This document shows positions 1 to 8,383 of a stretch of 64,000 nucleotides of DNA, piece after piece (position 1 is the stretch's first letter; each line of letters opens with the position of its first letter). Source of the DNA: Streptomyces bacillaris (GTDB lineage: Bacteria; Actinomycetota; Actinomycetes; Streptomycetales; Streptomycetaceae); assembly GCF_003268675.1 (NCBI RefSeq), contig NZ_CP029378.1, positions 4,340,001-4,404,000 on the forward strand. The letters run 5' to 3'. A program made the position numbers and the translations under genes. The notes under the pieces were generated by a model. That model did no database searches, was not told the origin of the DNA, and saw only the letters and a program-made list of their open reading frames with translations.

Positions 1-656
1 GGCGCGAAGCCCAGCACGGCGAGCCCCAGCTCCTTGGTGCCGCCCTCGGTGTCGTCCAGCTCGGCCACCGTGGAGCCGTCCGGGCGCACCACACGCAGGG
101 CGGAGTGCATGGCGTCGCCGTGCTCGGTGTGCTCCAGGGCGATGAGCGTCCCGTCGTACGACAGGTCCCCGACCCCGGCGGACTCCCGGTGCCGGTAGAT
201 CTCGACGGCTTCGCCACCGCCCGGGGCCGGCACCAGGTGAATGGTCGTCCCGTCCTCATCCGTGGAACGGCCGATCACGGCGGAGCCGTCGCGCCCGATG
301 GCGAGGCCCGCCGGATACGAGGGGGCGAGCCCCGGGGCGGCGGGCTCGTCCTCCCCGCCGCCGAACGGCTGGCGCATCCACACGCCGAACTCGTCGCCAT
401 CGGTGTCGCTGAACCACCAGATGGCCTCGCCGTCCGGCGTCAGCACCCCGTCGGTGGTTCCGTTGGGCCGGTCGGTCACCTGGCGCTGCCGCCCGCTCGC
501 CCGGTCCCAGGCGTACAGCTCATAGGTCCCGGTGGCGTTGGACACGAAGAGGGAGCGGTCAGGCGCGTCCTCGGCCCAGTCGGGCAGGGACACCCTGGGC
601 GCGCGGAACCGCTGCTCCCACTCCGGCATGGTCGAGACGTTCTCCGATTCGCTCAT
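1..656 (-). CDS. S9 family peptidase (prolyl oligopeptidase-like), 5'-partial in window
   Basis: Reading leftwards from an ATG at 656 the frame stays open to the window edge (about 218 residues), so only the N-terminal part is present. The visible protein starts MSESENVSTMPEWEQRF and continues with repeats typical of a beta-propeller (segments such as LFVSNATGTYELYAWD and TPDGEAIWWFSDTDGDEFGVW). That is the N-terminal propeller that precedes the alpha/beta hydrolase domain in S9 peptidases. The catalytic Ser, Asp and His would lie beyond the left edge and cannot be checked. No signal peptide is seen, so the enzyme is likely cytoplasmic. An in-frame ATG at 629 is an alternative start. The neighbouring methyltransferase is divergent. 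Confidence 0.8.
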   Translation of the reverse strand, partial: MSESENVSTMPEWEQRFRAPRVSLPDWAEDAPDRSLFVSNATGTYELYAWDRASGRQRQVTDRPNGTTDGVLTPDGEAIWWFSDTDGDEFGVWMRQPFGGGEDEPAAPGLAPSYPAGLAIGRDGSAVIGRSTDEDGTTIHLVPAPGGGEAVEIYRHRESAGVGDLSYDGTLIALEHTEHGDAMHSALRVVRPDGSTVAELDDTEGGTKELGLAVLGFA

Positions 657-789
657 GCCCTCCATCCAACCCGATCCCGAGCCCGGCCGGAGCGGGCCGT
701 CCACAACCCCCCTGTGATGATCGGACCGGCCGTGTCCGCCTGTGGATAACGGCTCGCGAGGCTTCCGTCCGGTGGGTAACTTTTCGGAT

Positions 790-1632
790 ATGTACTCCCC
801 GACTCCGGACGACTGGCAGGACGCCAACCGCGCACGCTGGGACGAGCGTGTGCCGATACACGCGGCGAGCGACTTCTACGACCTGGAGGCGTTCCGGGCG
901 GGGAAGGACGCCCTGCGCCCGTTCGAGCTGGCGGAGGTCGGTGACGTCACGGGAAAGACCCTGCTGCACCTCCAGTGCCACATCGGCCTGGACACCCTGT
1001 CCTGGGCGCGGCACGGTGCCGCGCAGGTGGTGGGCCTGGACTTCTCCGAGCCCGCCGTGGAGACCGCCCGGGGCCTCGCGGAATCGCTGGGGCTGGGCCC
1101 CGACCGCGCGGCGTTCGTGGCGGCCGATGTGTACGACGCCCCCTCGGCCGTCCCCGACTCCTCGTACGACATCGTCTACACGGGCGTCGGCGCGCTGAAC
1201 TGGCTGCCCGACATGGAGCGCTGGGCCGAGACGGCGGCCTCGCTGGTGGCGCCCGGCGGATTCCTCTACCTGGCGGAGTTCCACCCGCTCACCGACACCC
1301 TGGACGACGGGACCGGCTCGGTCGTCACCCATGACTACTTCAGCCGTGAGGCCTGGGTGGACGAGACTCCGGGGACGTACGCCGACTTCGACGCGCCGAC
1401 CGTGCACAACCGCAGCGTCGAGTGGCAGCACCCGGTGGGCGAGGTGGTGACGGCGCTCGCGGCGGCCGGCCTGCGCATTGAGTTCCTTCGCGAGCACGAT
1501 GTCTCGCTCTTCCCCCGCTTCGGCACGCTGGAGCGCCAGTCGGACGGCTACTACCGCTTCCCGGCGGACCGCCCGCGCATCCCGCTGATGTACTCGCTCA
1601 AGGCGACCCGCCCCAAGCCGCACGGTGGATGA
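790..1632 (+). CDS. class I SAM-dependent methyltransferase
   Basis: A 280-residue protein from the ATG at 790. The frame is open upstream to a GTG at 742, but the residues after the ATG (MYSPTPDDWQDANRARWDER) look like the usual start of the family. SAM-binding features are visible: a glycine-poor motif I region (TLLHLQCHIGLDTLSWA), an acidic strand end (VVGLDFSEPAVETA) and a motif with DIVYTGVGALNWLPD. The C-terminal half resembles Methyltransf_25/11 proteins of unknown substrate. It stands alone, divergent from the S9 peptidase gene. The methyl acceptor cannot be deduced. Confidence 0.85.
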   Translation: MYSPTPDDWQDANRARWDERVPIHAASDFYDLEAFRAGKDALRPFELAEVGDVTGKTLLHLQCHIGLDTLSWARHGAAQVVGLDFSEPAVETARGLAESLGLGPDRAAFVAADVYDAPSAVPDSSYDIVYTGVGALNWLPDMERWAETAASLVAPGGFLYLAEFHPLTDTLDDGTGSVVTHDYFSREAWVDETPGTYADFDAPTVHNRSVEWQHPVGEVVTALAAAGLRIEFLREHDVSLFPRFGTLERQSDGYYRFPADRPRIPLMYSLKATRPKPHGG

Positions 1633-1771
1633 GCCGAATCCGCAGCAGAAGGCATGACGGGGGTCAGCGACGTCTCCCCGGAAGATCGACCACGTGACCA
1701 CATGACCACATGACCGCAGGTCAGTGATGGCTCTCCGGGGATTGTCAGTGCCGAGGTCCACACTTCTTCCC

Positions 1772-2182
1772 ATGACCGACGACACGAGCAGAAGCACCAC
1801 CACGGCCGGCCTGCGCACGACGGTGGAGACGTACTGGGCGACGGCCGACGCCCGGGACTGGGAGGCGTTCGCGGCGACCCTGGCGGACGACGTGGTGTAC
1901 GAGCTGCCGCAGACCCGCGAGCTCATCCGGGGCAAGGACCGCTACCTCCGGTTCAACCAGGAGTACCCGGGCGACTGGCACGTCCGGATCGAGCGGATCG
2001 TCGCCGACGCGGAAGGCCGCCAGGCCGCCGCCCGGACCGAGTTCACGGTCGGCCCGGAGGAGCTGCACGCCATCCACTTCTTCACCTTCGACGACCAGGG
2101 CCTGATCACCGGGGTGACGGATTTCTGGCCGGAGGCGTACGAACCCCCGGCGGGCCGCGAGCACTTGGTGGAGCGCTACTGA
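1772..2182 (+). CDS. SnoaL/NTF2-like small protein
   Basis: A 136-residue protein from the ATG at 1772; an upstream in-frame start at 1724 would add 16 residues unlike the family. The fold signature is NTF2-like: an N-terminal helix (VETYWATADARDWEAFAATL), then DDVVYELPQTRELIRGKDRYL and a C-terminal sheet (HFFTFDDQGLITGVTDFWPE). Members are small enzymes or ligand-binding proteins with very diverse roles, and nothing here identifies a substrate. The gene lies downstream of the methyltransferase in the same direction after a gap of about 140 bases, so it need not be co-transcribed. Confidence 0.8.
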   Translation: MTDDTSRSTTTAGLRTTVETYWATADARDWEAFAATLADDVVYELPQTRELIRGKDRYLRFNQEYPGDWHVRIERIVADAEGRQAAARTEFTVGPEELHAIHFFTFDDQGLITGVTDFWPEAYEPPAGREHLVERY

Positions 2183-2215
2183 TCCGCCGGGCCGACGGCA
2201 CCAGGCCGACGCGCG

Positions 2216-2252
2216 GAGGCGGCCCGCCAGGCCCCGCCCGGCGAGCCGCCTC
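2216..2252. terminator. hairpin between convergent genes
   Basis: GAGGCGGC (2216-2223) is complementary to GCCGCCTC (2245-2252) with a 21-base GC-rich loop. It sits between the convergent NTF2-like and SGNH hydrolase genes. There is no T tract, as is common in Streptomyces, so this is a modest terminator candidate. Confidence 0.4.
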
Positions 2253-2291
2253 GATCACTCCGTCACACCGCTACAGGTGTATCTGCCCGGG

Positions 2292-3110
2292 CTACAACAC
2301 CGACCGGAAGGCCGGCAGATAGCCGCCCGACTGCCCGGCGACGGTGGGGTGGTACGAGTGGTAGACGGGCACGGTCACGCTGTGGAGCCAGGCGTCGCCG
2401 GAGCACAGCTCATGCCCGGTGAACTCGTCGACGACGCCGGAGAAGGTGAACCCGGCATCGGCGGCGCGCTTGGCGAGCACCCCGTTCAGCACGTCCGACG
2501 CGTTGTTGATCGCCGCCCGCTCGGCTTCGGTCAGCCCCGCGACGCAGCTCCCCGACAGCTGGTAGAAGCGCGGATACCCGAGAACCACGACCTGGGCGGA
2601 GGGAGCCCCGGCGCGGATACCGGCGTAGAGCGAGTCGAGGCTCCCGGGAAGGGAGTTGTTCATCTTGGCGATCGCTGCGTCGACACTACTGATGCAGGTC
2701 GCTTCGCTGCCCAGCACACAGTCCTGCATGACATCGGCGAACCCGACGTCGTTGCCTCCGGCCGTCACGCTGACCAGCGTGGTGGACGCGTCCAGCGCCC
2801 CGAGCTGACCACTGGCGACGGAGGACGTGGTGGCACCGGAGCAGGCGACGAAGGCGAACGAGGTGGGGGAGTTCGCCGCCGCCCACAGCTGCGGATAGGC
2901 GTTGGCGCTGCGCCGGCAGTCACCGCTGTCGGGCAGATAGTCCCCGGCGCCGACCCCGGAGGAGTAGGAGTCACCGAGCGCGACATAGCCACCGGCCGCG
3001 GCGGATTCGGCCGCGGAGTCCGCCGCGACGGCGGTCCCGGCCATACCGAGAGCGGCCACGGCGGCGAGCGTGAAAGTGGAGAGGGATGCCCAGATCCTGC
3101 GTACGGACAT
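2292..3110 (-). CDS. secreted SGNH/GDSL hydrolase (lipase/esterase)
   Basis: A 272-residue protein from the ATG at 3110, which is preceded by a GAAGGAC ribosome binding site. The longer open frame upstream (to 3440) is not lipase-like. The N-terminus is a Sec signal peptide (MSVRRIWASLSTFTLAAVAA, then ALGMAGTAVAADS with an AVA cleavage site). Block I of the SGNH family is visible as ALGDSYSSGVGAGDY, an Asn block as TAGGNDVGF, and the C-terminal catalytic His region as DAWLHSVTVPVYHSYHPT. Six or more Cys residues fit disulfide bonding outside the cell, as in the Streptomyces extracellular lipase family. Natural substrate unknown. Confidence 0.9.
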   Translation of the reverse strand: MSVRRIWASLSTFTLAAVAALGMAGTAVAADSAAESAAAGGYVALGDSYSSGVGAGDYLPDSGDCRRSANAYPQLWAAANSPTSFAFVACSGATTSSVASGQLGALDASTTLVSVTAGGNDVGFADVMQDCVLGSEATCISSVDAAIAKMNNSLPGSLDSLYAGIRAGAPSAQVVVLGYPRFYQLSGSCVAGLTEAERAAINNASDVLNGVLAKRAADAGFTFSGVVDEFTGHELCSGDAWLHSVTVPVYHSYHPTVAGQSGGYLPAFRSVL

Positions 3111-3446
3111 GGCTTTCGTCCTTCGAAGTGGGGGGGAGAAGGTGGGGGTGTTGAGCGTGTGGGGGTGAGTGAGGCTTGAAGGAGCGAAGCCGTGTCTAGC
3201 AGCTCGCGATACCCACCGGTAATGCCTGCGCAAGAAGTCGTCTGATATGCCCGGTTGATCGTGGGTAGCCCGGTGCTCCGCGCGTAGATGAACCCTCAAC
3301 TCCGTGATGGAGCAAGTGAGTTCCAGAAAATGTTGTGCGCTCGCGTGCCCCTGTTCCGGCCTCGCTCCGGTGCTGATTCGGGCGGCTCGGAGTGCGGGAG
3401 GCTTGGGGCGGCCGAAGGCAAGTTCAGCCGGACGGCGCAATGCGCC
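3111..3446. other. intergenic, upstream of the lipase gene
   Basis: About 336 bases between the lipase start and the end of the HAD hydrolase gene, which are both on the minus strand. It must contain the lipase promoter. No convincing coding frame, tRNA or strong hairpin was seen. Confidence 0.4.
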
Positions 3447-4127
3447 TCACGACCGCCTCGAGGCGGTGGGGCGGGCCTCCCAGTCACTGGCCAGCAGCAG
3501 CGCGATGGCCGTCCCCGCGTCGGGTACGCAATGGTCAGGTGCGGCGAGCCGGTTGGGCCAGGCCCGCCCGTTGGGGATCCAGATCGTGCGTAGGCCCGCT
3601 CGACGACCTCCATCGATGTCGGTCTCCGGGTTGTCGCCCACCATCCAGCCACCTTGGGAAATAAGGGAGCCGCACGCTACGGCTGCCGCCTCGAAGACGG
3701 CGGGTGCGGGCTTTCGTGCCCCGACGGACTCCGAGACGCAGACGCCATCGATGCGATCGATCAGACCGGTTGCCTGGAGTTTGGCGTTCTGAATATCGGT
3801 GGCTCCGTTGGTGGCGACACCCACTCGCCAGCCGGTGGCTCGTAGGGCATCCAGGCCCGCGAGTATCCTCTCAGGGCACCTGACCGCCGCCGCGATGTCG
3901 GAGCAGTACTGCCTCCACAGCGTCTTCGCGGAGGGCTGGAGACGGTACTGCGCCCGTATGGTTTCGAAGGTGACTGGAAAAGCTCGTTCCTGGACCAACT
4001 CGACCAACTGCGTGGCGGCGTGGTCAGCGAGGGAGTGCCGAGCGGCGAACTGAACGGCCCAATCCTGGATGGCACCGTTCCTGTCGATCAGGGTGTTGTC
4101 GAGATCGAAGAGCACCAGCCGCTGCAT
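3447..4127 (-). CDS. HAD family hydrolase
   Basis: A 226-residue protein from the ATG at 4127; upstream frame to 4217 lacks family resemblance. HAD motif I is LFDLDNTLIDRNGA (nucleophile and acid Asp), motif II is in VGVATNGATDIQNAKL, the motif III Lys is in SESVGARKPAPAVFEAAA, and motif IV is GWMVGDNPETDIDGG. A helical cap lies between motifs I and II, as in phosphoglycolate-phosphatase-like subfamily members. Substrate unknown. Codon choice is a little less GC-biased than in the core genes to the right, which together with its neighbours suggests an accessory gene. Confidence 0.88.
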   Translation of the reverse strand: MQRLVLFDLDNTLIDRNGAIQDWAVQFAARHSLADHAATQLVELVQERAFPVTFETIRAQYRLQPSAKTLWRQYCSDIAAAVRCPERILAGLDALRATGWRVGVATNGATDIQNAKLQATGLIDRIDGVCVSESVGARKPAPAVFEAAAVACGSLISQGGWMVGDNPETDIDGGRRAGLRTIWIPNGRAWPNRLAAPDHCVPDAGTAIALLLASDWEARPTASRRS

Positions 4128-4582
4128 AGGTGACGACCTTAGCCGGAACGGATGCGCCGCTACTGAAGAGGGGACTTCACGGTGGTGATCCTGAGGTTGC
4201 GCATCCGGAGGGGCCATCGGTGCGTTTCAGCGAGCGCACTCGCGACAACCGAACCGTCCTATGGGGGACACGACTGGGCGTCTTTGTGCGAGGCGGTGAG
4301 GCCGAGCTGCACGTGCGCGATGCGCGAGCACTCCAACGCGGGCCCGCCGGCCTACGTGAAACCGACACCGACCAGCCCGGTGAGGATGCGCCCTGACTGG
4401 TCCCTGAAAGCGGCGCGATAGTCGCCGGTCCCCGGTTAGGGAAACCGGAGACCGGTGCTGGCCCTGCCTTCGCGAGCGGTCGCGCCAGATGTCGCTGGTG
4501 AAGGCGGCCTACTTAGCGGGGCGAATCTGTTCACTTTTCACCAGTTCGCCAGGGGCAGATATGAATTCCGCAGAAACGACTG
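4128..4582. other. intergenic between HAD hydrolase and DUF317 gene
   Basis: About 455 bases with short overlapping frames in several directions, none resembling a known protein. It contains a strong inverted repeat at 4425-4455 and presumably the promoters of the divergent HAD and DUF317 genes. Confidence 0.35.
4425..4455. repeat. 13-bp inverted repeat, possible terminator or regulatory hairpin
   Basis: Positions 4425-4437 pair with 4443-4455 with one mismatch (C4431/A4449) around a 5-base loop (AGGGA). It lies about 130 bases before the DUF317 start and about 300 bases from the HAD gene start, so it does not end either gene. No T tract follows. Confidence 0.4.
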
Positions 4583-5307
4583 GTGCGCTACGGCAAGGCA
4601 TGTCAACGTACGACACCCAGCCGAGCATTCTTCCCCGAGTCCACGGAGGCGCCCCTGTACCCGCACCACTTCAACGATCCCTTCCGCCCCGGCGCGTCGG
4701 ACCCGGTGTACTGGGTTACTCCGCGCCACCTGGCCGGTGATGACGGCGCTCTGGCCGAGCAGATCGGCGACACCTTGGTGGGCCTCGGTTGGCGTATGTG
4801 GCCGACCTCTCGCAACACCCTGCTGTTTGTGAGCCCGGACGGGCTGTGCGGCGCCGAGTGGATCCTTTCGGCCTACCCGTTCTCCTTGGGCGGACTGCCC
4901 GTCGCCTGGCAGTTGTCTGCCCGCCCTCATGCCGCCTCCGCGATGACGGAGTGGAATGCGTACTTCACCGCGGGCGTCCCGTGCGAGGCGCTCGCCGATC
5001 TCCTTGTCGTGATCGACGCCCGCGAGGCGCCTGATGGCGTGGGCGAGGGTCCCGAGACGGTCCTGAACGCACTCGCCGCACGGGGCTGGTACAGGGATGC
5101 GGACCGGCCCGGTACTACCGCCATGGCCCCGGGTTTTCCTGCAGCATGTCCCTGCAGGTGTTGCCGCCGCTCATCGAGGATGCCGACCCGCGCCCTGACC
5201 TGGTCGGCTGGCAGGCGTGGGCGGAACCCGCTCCGGGAGAACCGTATCTGTGGTGCGCGCTGGCGCCGTGGGGCTCTTGGGGTGTGGTGCCTGACTGCCT
5301 ACGTTGA
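4583..5307 (+). pseudogene. DUF317 domain protein, frameshifted
   Basis: The first frame from a GTG at 4583 encodes a DUF317-type segment (VYWVTPRHLAGDDGALAEQI, then LGWRMWPTSRNTLLFVSPDG). After about residue 180 it turns into Cys/Arg-rich nonsense. The neighbouring frame continues sensibly from about 5123 (SLQVLPPLIEDADPRPDLVG, then WQAWAEPAPGEPYLWCALAP) to a TGA at 5305-5307. One extra C in the CCCC run around 5124-5127 would join both parts into a protein of about 241 residues. DUF317 proteins are Streptomyces-specific, of unknown function and often on mobile elements. The true start is uncertain because the GTG has no good ribosome binding site. The break may be a sequencing error. Confidence 0.65.
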
Positions 5308-5759
5308 TCGGTATATCGCCTGGTGCCTCCCTGCCCTCGGTCTGGCCGGTCCTGCACTATGACGACACGAAGGCGGCGCTGCGCTTCCTGGTGGACGTGC
5401 TGGGGTTCGAGCAGGTGGTTGCTGCGTCGGGTGAGCACGGCGGGATCGGGCATGCGGAGCTGAGCCGGCCTGGCGGTGGTGCGCTGGTGTTCGGCTCGAC
5501 GAGGCACACGGACAGCGTGCACGGGCGGATGCGGGCGGGCACCAGCGCGGTCTACGAGGTGGACGCGGTGCACCGGCGGGTGGTCGACGCGGGCGGCGAG
5601 GTCCTCGAAGCGCCGCACGAGACGCGGCTCGAGTCGGGGGCTGCGGCGCACGTGTGCACGGTGCAGGACCCGGAGTGCAACCTGTGGACCTTTCGGCACC
5701 TATCGGGGTCCTACGTCGGAGTAGGGGCTGGGGAGAGACGACGGGACTCCGGCCGGTGA
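5304..5759 (+). CDS. VOC family (glyoxalase/bleomycin-resistance-like) protein
   Basis: A 151-residue protein that seems to start at a TTG (5304) overlapping the TGA that ends the DUF317 reading (TTGA), suggesting translational coupling. The VOC fold is visible as WPVLHYDDTKAALRFLVDVL followed by GFEQVVAASGEHGGIGHAEL and a C-terminal module ending VQDPECNLWTFR. One domain of beta-alpha-beta-beta-beta modules of normal length. Members include glyoxalases, dioxygenases and antibiotic-binding proteins; this one resembles the glyoxalase-like group of unknown ligand. The last 20 residues are low-complexity and may be non-native. Confidence 0.75.
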   Translation: MIGISPGASLPSVWPVLHYDDTKAALRFLVDVLGFEQVVAASGEHGGIGHAELSRPGGGALVFGSTRHTDSVHGRMRAGTSAVYEVDAVHRRVVDAGGEVLEAPHETRLESGAAAHVCTVQDPECNLWTFRHLSGSYVGVGAGERRRDSGR

Positions 5760-5800
5760 GGCGGGGTCCTGGGCTGTGGGGCTGCGGGTGCGGGGGTCAG

Positions 5801-7303
5801 TCAGTGGCTGGTGAGTTCGCCGGTGAGCTTGGAGTGGAGGTCGGCGCTCGGGTCGTTGAGGCCGATGATCTCCACGGTCTTGCCGCGTTGCTCGTACTTG
5901 GTCTCGATGGCGTCGAGGGCCGCGACGGAGGAGGCGTCCCAGATGTGGGCGGCGGAGAGGTCGACGATGATCCGGTCGGGGTCGTCGTTGTAGTTGAACT
6001 GCCCGACGAGGTCGTTGGAGGAGGCGAAGAACAGCTCGCCGGTCACGGAGTACACGACGCTGCTGCCGTCGGGGTCCGTGACTGCGTGGACGCGGGCGAG
6101 GTGGGCGACGCGCTTGGCGAAGATGATCATGGCGGTGACGGAGCCGACGACGACGCCGATGGCGAGGTTGTCGGTGGCGACCACCACGATCACCGTGATG
6201 CCCATGACGGCGATCTCACCGGCGGGCATGCGCTTCAGTGTCTTCGGGGCGATGGAGTGCCAGTCGAAGGTCGCGAAGGCCACCATGACCATGACGGCGA
6301 CGAGGGCGGCCATGGGGATGTCGGAGACGACCGGGCCGAAGACGATGCACAGCACCATCAGGAACACCCCGGCGAGGAAGGTGGAGAGGCGGGTGCGGGC
6401 GCCTGAGACCTTCACGTTGATCATGGTCTGTCCGATCATGGCGCAGCCGCCCATGCCGCCGAAGAAGCCGGTGACGATGTTGGCGATGCCCTGGCCGATG
6501 GACTCACGGGTCTTGGAGGAGTGGGTGTCGGTGATGTCGTCGACCAGCTTCGCGGTCATCAGCGACTCCATCAGGCCGACCAGGGCCATCGCGAAGGCGT
6601 ACGGGGCGATCGTGGTCAGGGTGTCCATGGTGAAGGGCACGTCCGGCAGGCCCGGCACCGGCAGCGAGGAGGGCAGTTCGCCCTTGTCACCGACGGTCGG
6701 CACCGCGATGCCGGCCGCGACCGTGATGACGGTCAGGATGACGATGGACACCAGCGGGGCCGGGATCACCTTGGTGACCTTCGGGAAGAACACCATGAGC
6801 GCCAGCCCGCCGATGATCAGCGGATACACCGCCCAGGGCACGTCCCGCATCTCGGGGACCTGGGCCATGAAGATCAGGATGGCGAGGGCGTTGACGAAGC
6901 CGACCATCACCGAGCGCGGGACGAACCGCATCAGCTTCGCCACGCCGAGCACGCCCAGGGCAACCTGGATGACACCGGCGAGGATGACGGCGGCGATCAG
7001 GTAGCCCAGGCCGTGCTCGCGGTTGAGCGGGGCGATGACCAGGGCGACGGCGCCGGTGGCGGCGGAGATCAACGCACGGCGCCCGCCGACGATCGAGATG
7101 ACCACGGCCATGGTGAACGAGGCGAACAGGCCGACCGCCGGGTCGACACCGGCGATGATCGAGAAGGAGATCGCCTCGGGAATCAGGGCAAGCGCGACGA
7201 CCAGGCCGGCCAGGATCTCGGTGCGCCAGACCTTGGGGTTGTGCAGCCAGTCGGGCTTGAGGCCGCGCAGCCGTCCGGTGGGAGTCACAGCAGCAGAAGA
7301 CAA
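5801..7303 (-). CDS. SulP family anion transporter with STAS domain
   Basis: A 500-residue inner-membrane protein with about 10-12 hydrophobic segments, for example [20 protein letters not shown] and [20 protein letters not shown]. The sulfate-transporter core covers residues 30-385. A C-terminal STAS domain at about 410-490 ([20 protein letters not shown]) probably regulates it. SulP proteins carry sulfate, bicarbonate or other anions; next to sulfur genes, sulfate or bicarbonate uptake are both possible. The start is odd: the open frame begins at a TTG (7303) without a ribosome binding site, only 17 bases from the start of the divergent MerR gene; GTG at 7288 is an alternative. See the finding on this junction. 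Confidence 0.88.
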   Translation of the reverse strand: MSSAAVTPTGRLRGLKPDWLHNPKVWRTEILAGLVVALALIPEAISFSIIAGVDPAVGLFASFTMAVVISIVGGRRALISAATGAVALVIAPLNREHGLGYLIAAVILAGVIQVALGVLGVAKLMRFVPRSVMVGFVNALAILIFMAQVPEMRDVPWAVYPLIIGGLALMVFFPKVTKVIPAPLVSIVILTVITVAAGIAVPTVGDKGELPSSLPVPGLPDVPFTMDTLTTIAPYAFAMALVGLMESLMTAKLVDDITDTHSSKTRESIGQGIANIVTGFFGGMGGCAMIGQTMINVKVSGARTRLSTFLAGVFLMVLCIVFGPVVSDIPMAALVAVMVMVAFATFDWHSIAPKTLKRMPAGEIAVMGITVIVVVATDNLAIGVVVGSVTAMIIFAKRVAHLARVHAVTDPDGSSVVYSVTGELFFASSNDLVGQFNYNDDPDRIIVDLSAAHIWDASSVAALDAIETKYEQRGKTVEIIGLNDPSADLHSKLTGELTSH

Positions 7304-7320
7304 GGAGATGCGTACCTGTC

Positions 7321-7854
7321 GTGCTCGGGCACACCGGCAGACCGGCCGGAGGCGTGCGGGCGGAGGCGCGGGAGACCGGCCTGGTCATCCCCTCCGCCCG
7401 CTCCCAGGGCGGATTCCGCCTCTACACCGAGACCGACGTCGCCCGGCTCATGGTCCTCCGCCGCATGAAGCCGCTCGGCTTCACTCTGGACCAGATGCGC
7501 GATCTGCTGGAGGCCGCCGACTGCCTCGACGGCGACGACGCTCTCGAAGACGGCGAGCGCGAGGCGCTGCTGGAGCGCGTGCGGACCTGCCAGCAGGCCG
7601 CCGCCGAGCAGGTGGAGAAGCTGCGCATCCAGCTGGAACGTGCCGAGGACTTCGCCGTCACGCTGGGCGCCCGCCTGGAGCAGAACGCTCCTGCCGCCCG
7701 CTTCCAGGACCGCACCGCGCGCCACCCCTGGCAGGCATCGCCTTCCCTGCGGGCCGCCCCGGCCCGGGTGCGGCCCGGTCCAGCTGGTCAGTGCTCCGTC
7801 TGCGGGTGGTTCCCGGTGTCGGTGCTCATGCGCCGGTTCCCTTCAGGGAGGTGA
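7321..7854 (+). pseudogene. MerR family regulator with damaged DNA-binding N-terminus
   Basis: Residues 22-110 are clearly MerR-like: [40 protein letters not shown], and a long dimerisation helix ([20 protein letters not shown]). The expected first helix-turn-helix is missing or scrambled. The frame opens only at GTG 7321 with [20 protein letters not shown], which lacks the usual IGE(L/V)A beginning and the Tyr of the V-R-x-Y-E motif. The C-terminus runs about 60 residues past where such proteins usually end and overlaps the convergent DUF302 gene. It is likely a remnant of the regulator of the divergent SulP gene. Confidence 0.6.
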
Positions 7855-8224
7855 GAGCGGCGTCCAGGCGGAGCGTGGCTTCCCGGGCCACGGGCGCCAT
7901 CGCATCGAGTCCGGTCAGCGTGACCATGGTGCCGGGATCGACGGCCTGCACGACCACTTGGTCGCCCTCGGCGCGCACGACGACATTGCACGGCAGCAAC
8001 AGGCCGATCGAGCGGTCGGCTTCCAGGGCCTGGTGTGCGAGGGGCGGGTTGCAGGCGCCGAGGATCAGGTAGGGCTCCATGTCATGCCCGAGCTTCGCCT
8101 TCAGCGTGGCCTGCACGTCGATCTCCGTCAGGACCCCGAAGCCCTGCTCGGCCAGTGCGTCACGGACCTCGCGCTGAACCTGCTCGAACGATCCCTTCAC
8201 GCTCACGGTGCGGTCGTAGCCCAT
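7826..8224 (-). CDS. DUF302 domain protein
   Basis: A 132-residue protein from an ATG at 8224 with a strong GAGGAGG site. DUF302 features: [40 protein letters not shown] with its Cys, and [20 protein letters not shown] with a second Cys. The family binds small ligands or heme-like groups in few studied cases and recurs beside sulfur-oxidation and rhodanese genes. It is divergent from the MBL-rhodanese gene, and the shared intergenic region has two copies of the TACCCC/GGGGTA operator, so both are probably controlled by the CstR-like repressor. Molecular function unknown. Confidence 0.85.
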   Translation of the reverse strand: MGYDRTVSVKGSFEQVQREVRDALAEQGFGVLTEIDVQATLKAKLGHDMEPYLILGACNPPLAHQALEADRSIGLLLPCNVVVRAEGDQVVVQAVDPGTMVTLTGLDAMAPVAREATLRLDAALTSLKGTGA

Positions 8225-8308
8225 TGCCTGCCTCCTCGTTCGCGGGAGCGGTCGGCCGGCGACACGGCCGGTCCGCAGTACGGATGACTGCTGCCACCCA
8301 AGTCGAAA

Positions 8309-8323
8309 TATACCCCGGGGGTA
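8309..8323. promoter_or_regulatory. CsoR/CstR-type operator, copy A
   Basis: TATACCCCGGGGGTA, a near-palindrome with C/G tracts as bound by CsoR-family repressors. It lies in the divergent region between the DUF302 and MBL-rhodanese genes, about 22 bases from copy B. Confidence 0.7.
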
Positions 8324-8343
8324 AGAGTGCTACGGTGGATTGC

Positions 8344-8360
8344 ATACCCCGGGGGGTAAT
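8344..8360. promoter_or_regulatory. CsoR/CstR-type operator, copy B
   Basis: ATACCCCGGGGGGTAAT, same architecture as copy A, ending 10 bases before the AAGGAG ribosome binding site of the MBL-rhodanese gene. The position suits repression by blocking RNA polymerase near the transcription start. Confidence 0.7.
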
Positions 8361-8383
8361 TTTCGTACGGAAGGAGCATCACG

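Noticed and set aside
3111-3440. N-terminal extension of the lipase to 3440
   Set aside because: A signal peptide with a good ribosome binding site starts at 3110; the extension has no family resemblance.
4128-4440. Short frames between the HAD and DUF317 genes, possibly gene remnants
   Set aside because: No recognisable domain in any frame and no good start site.
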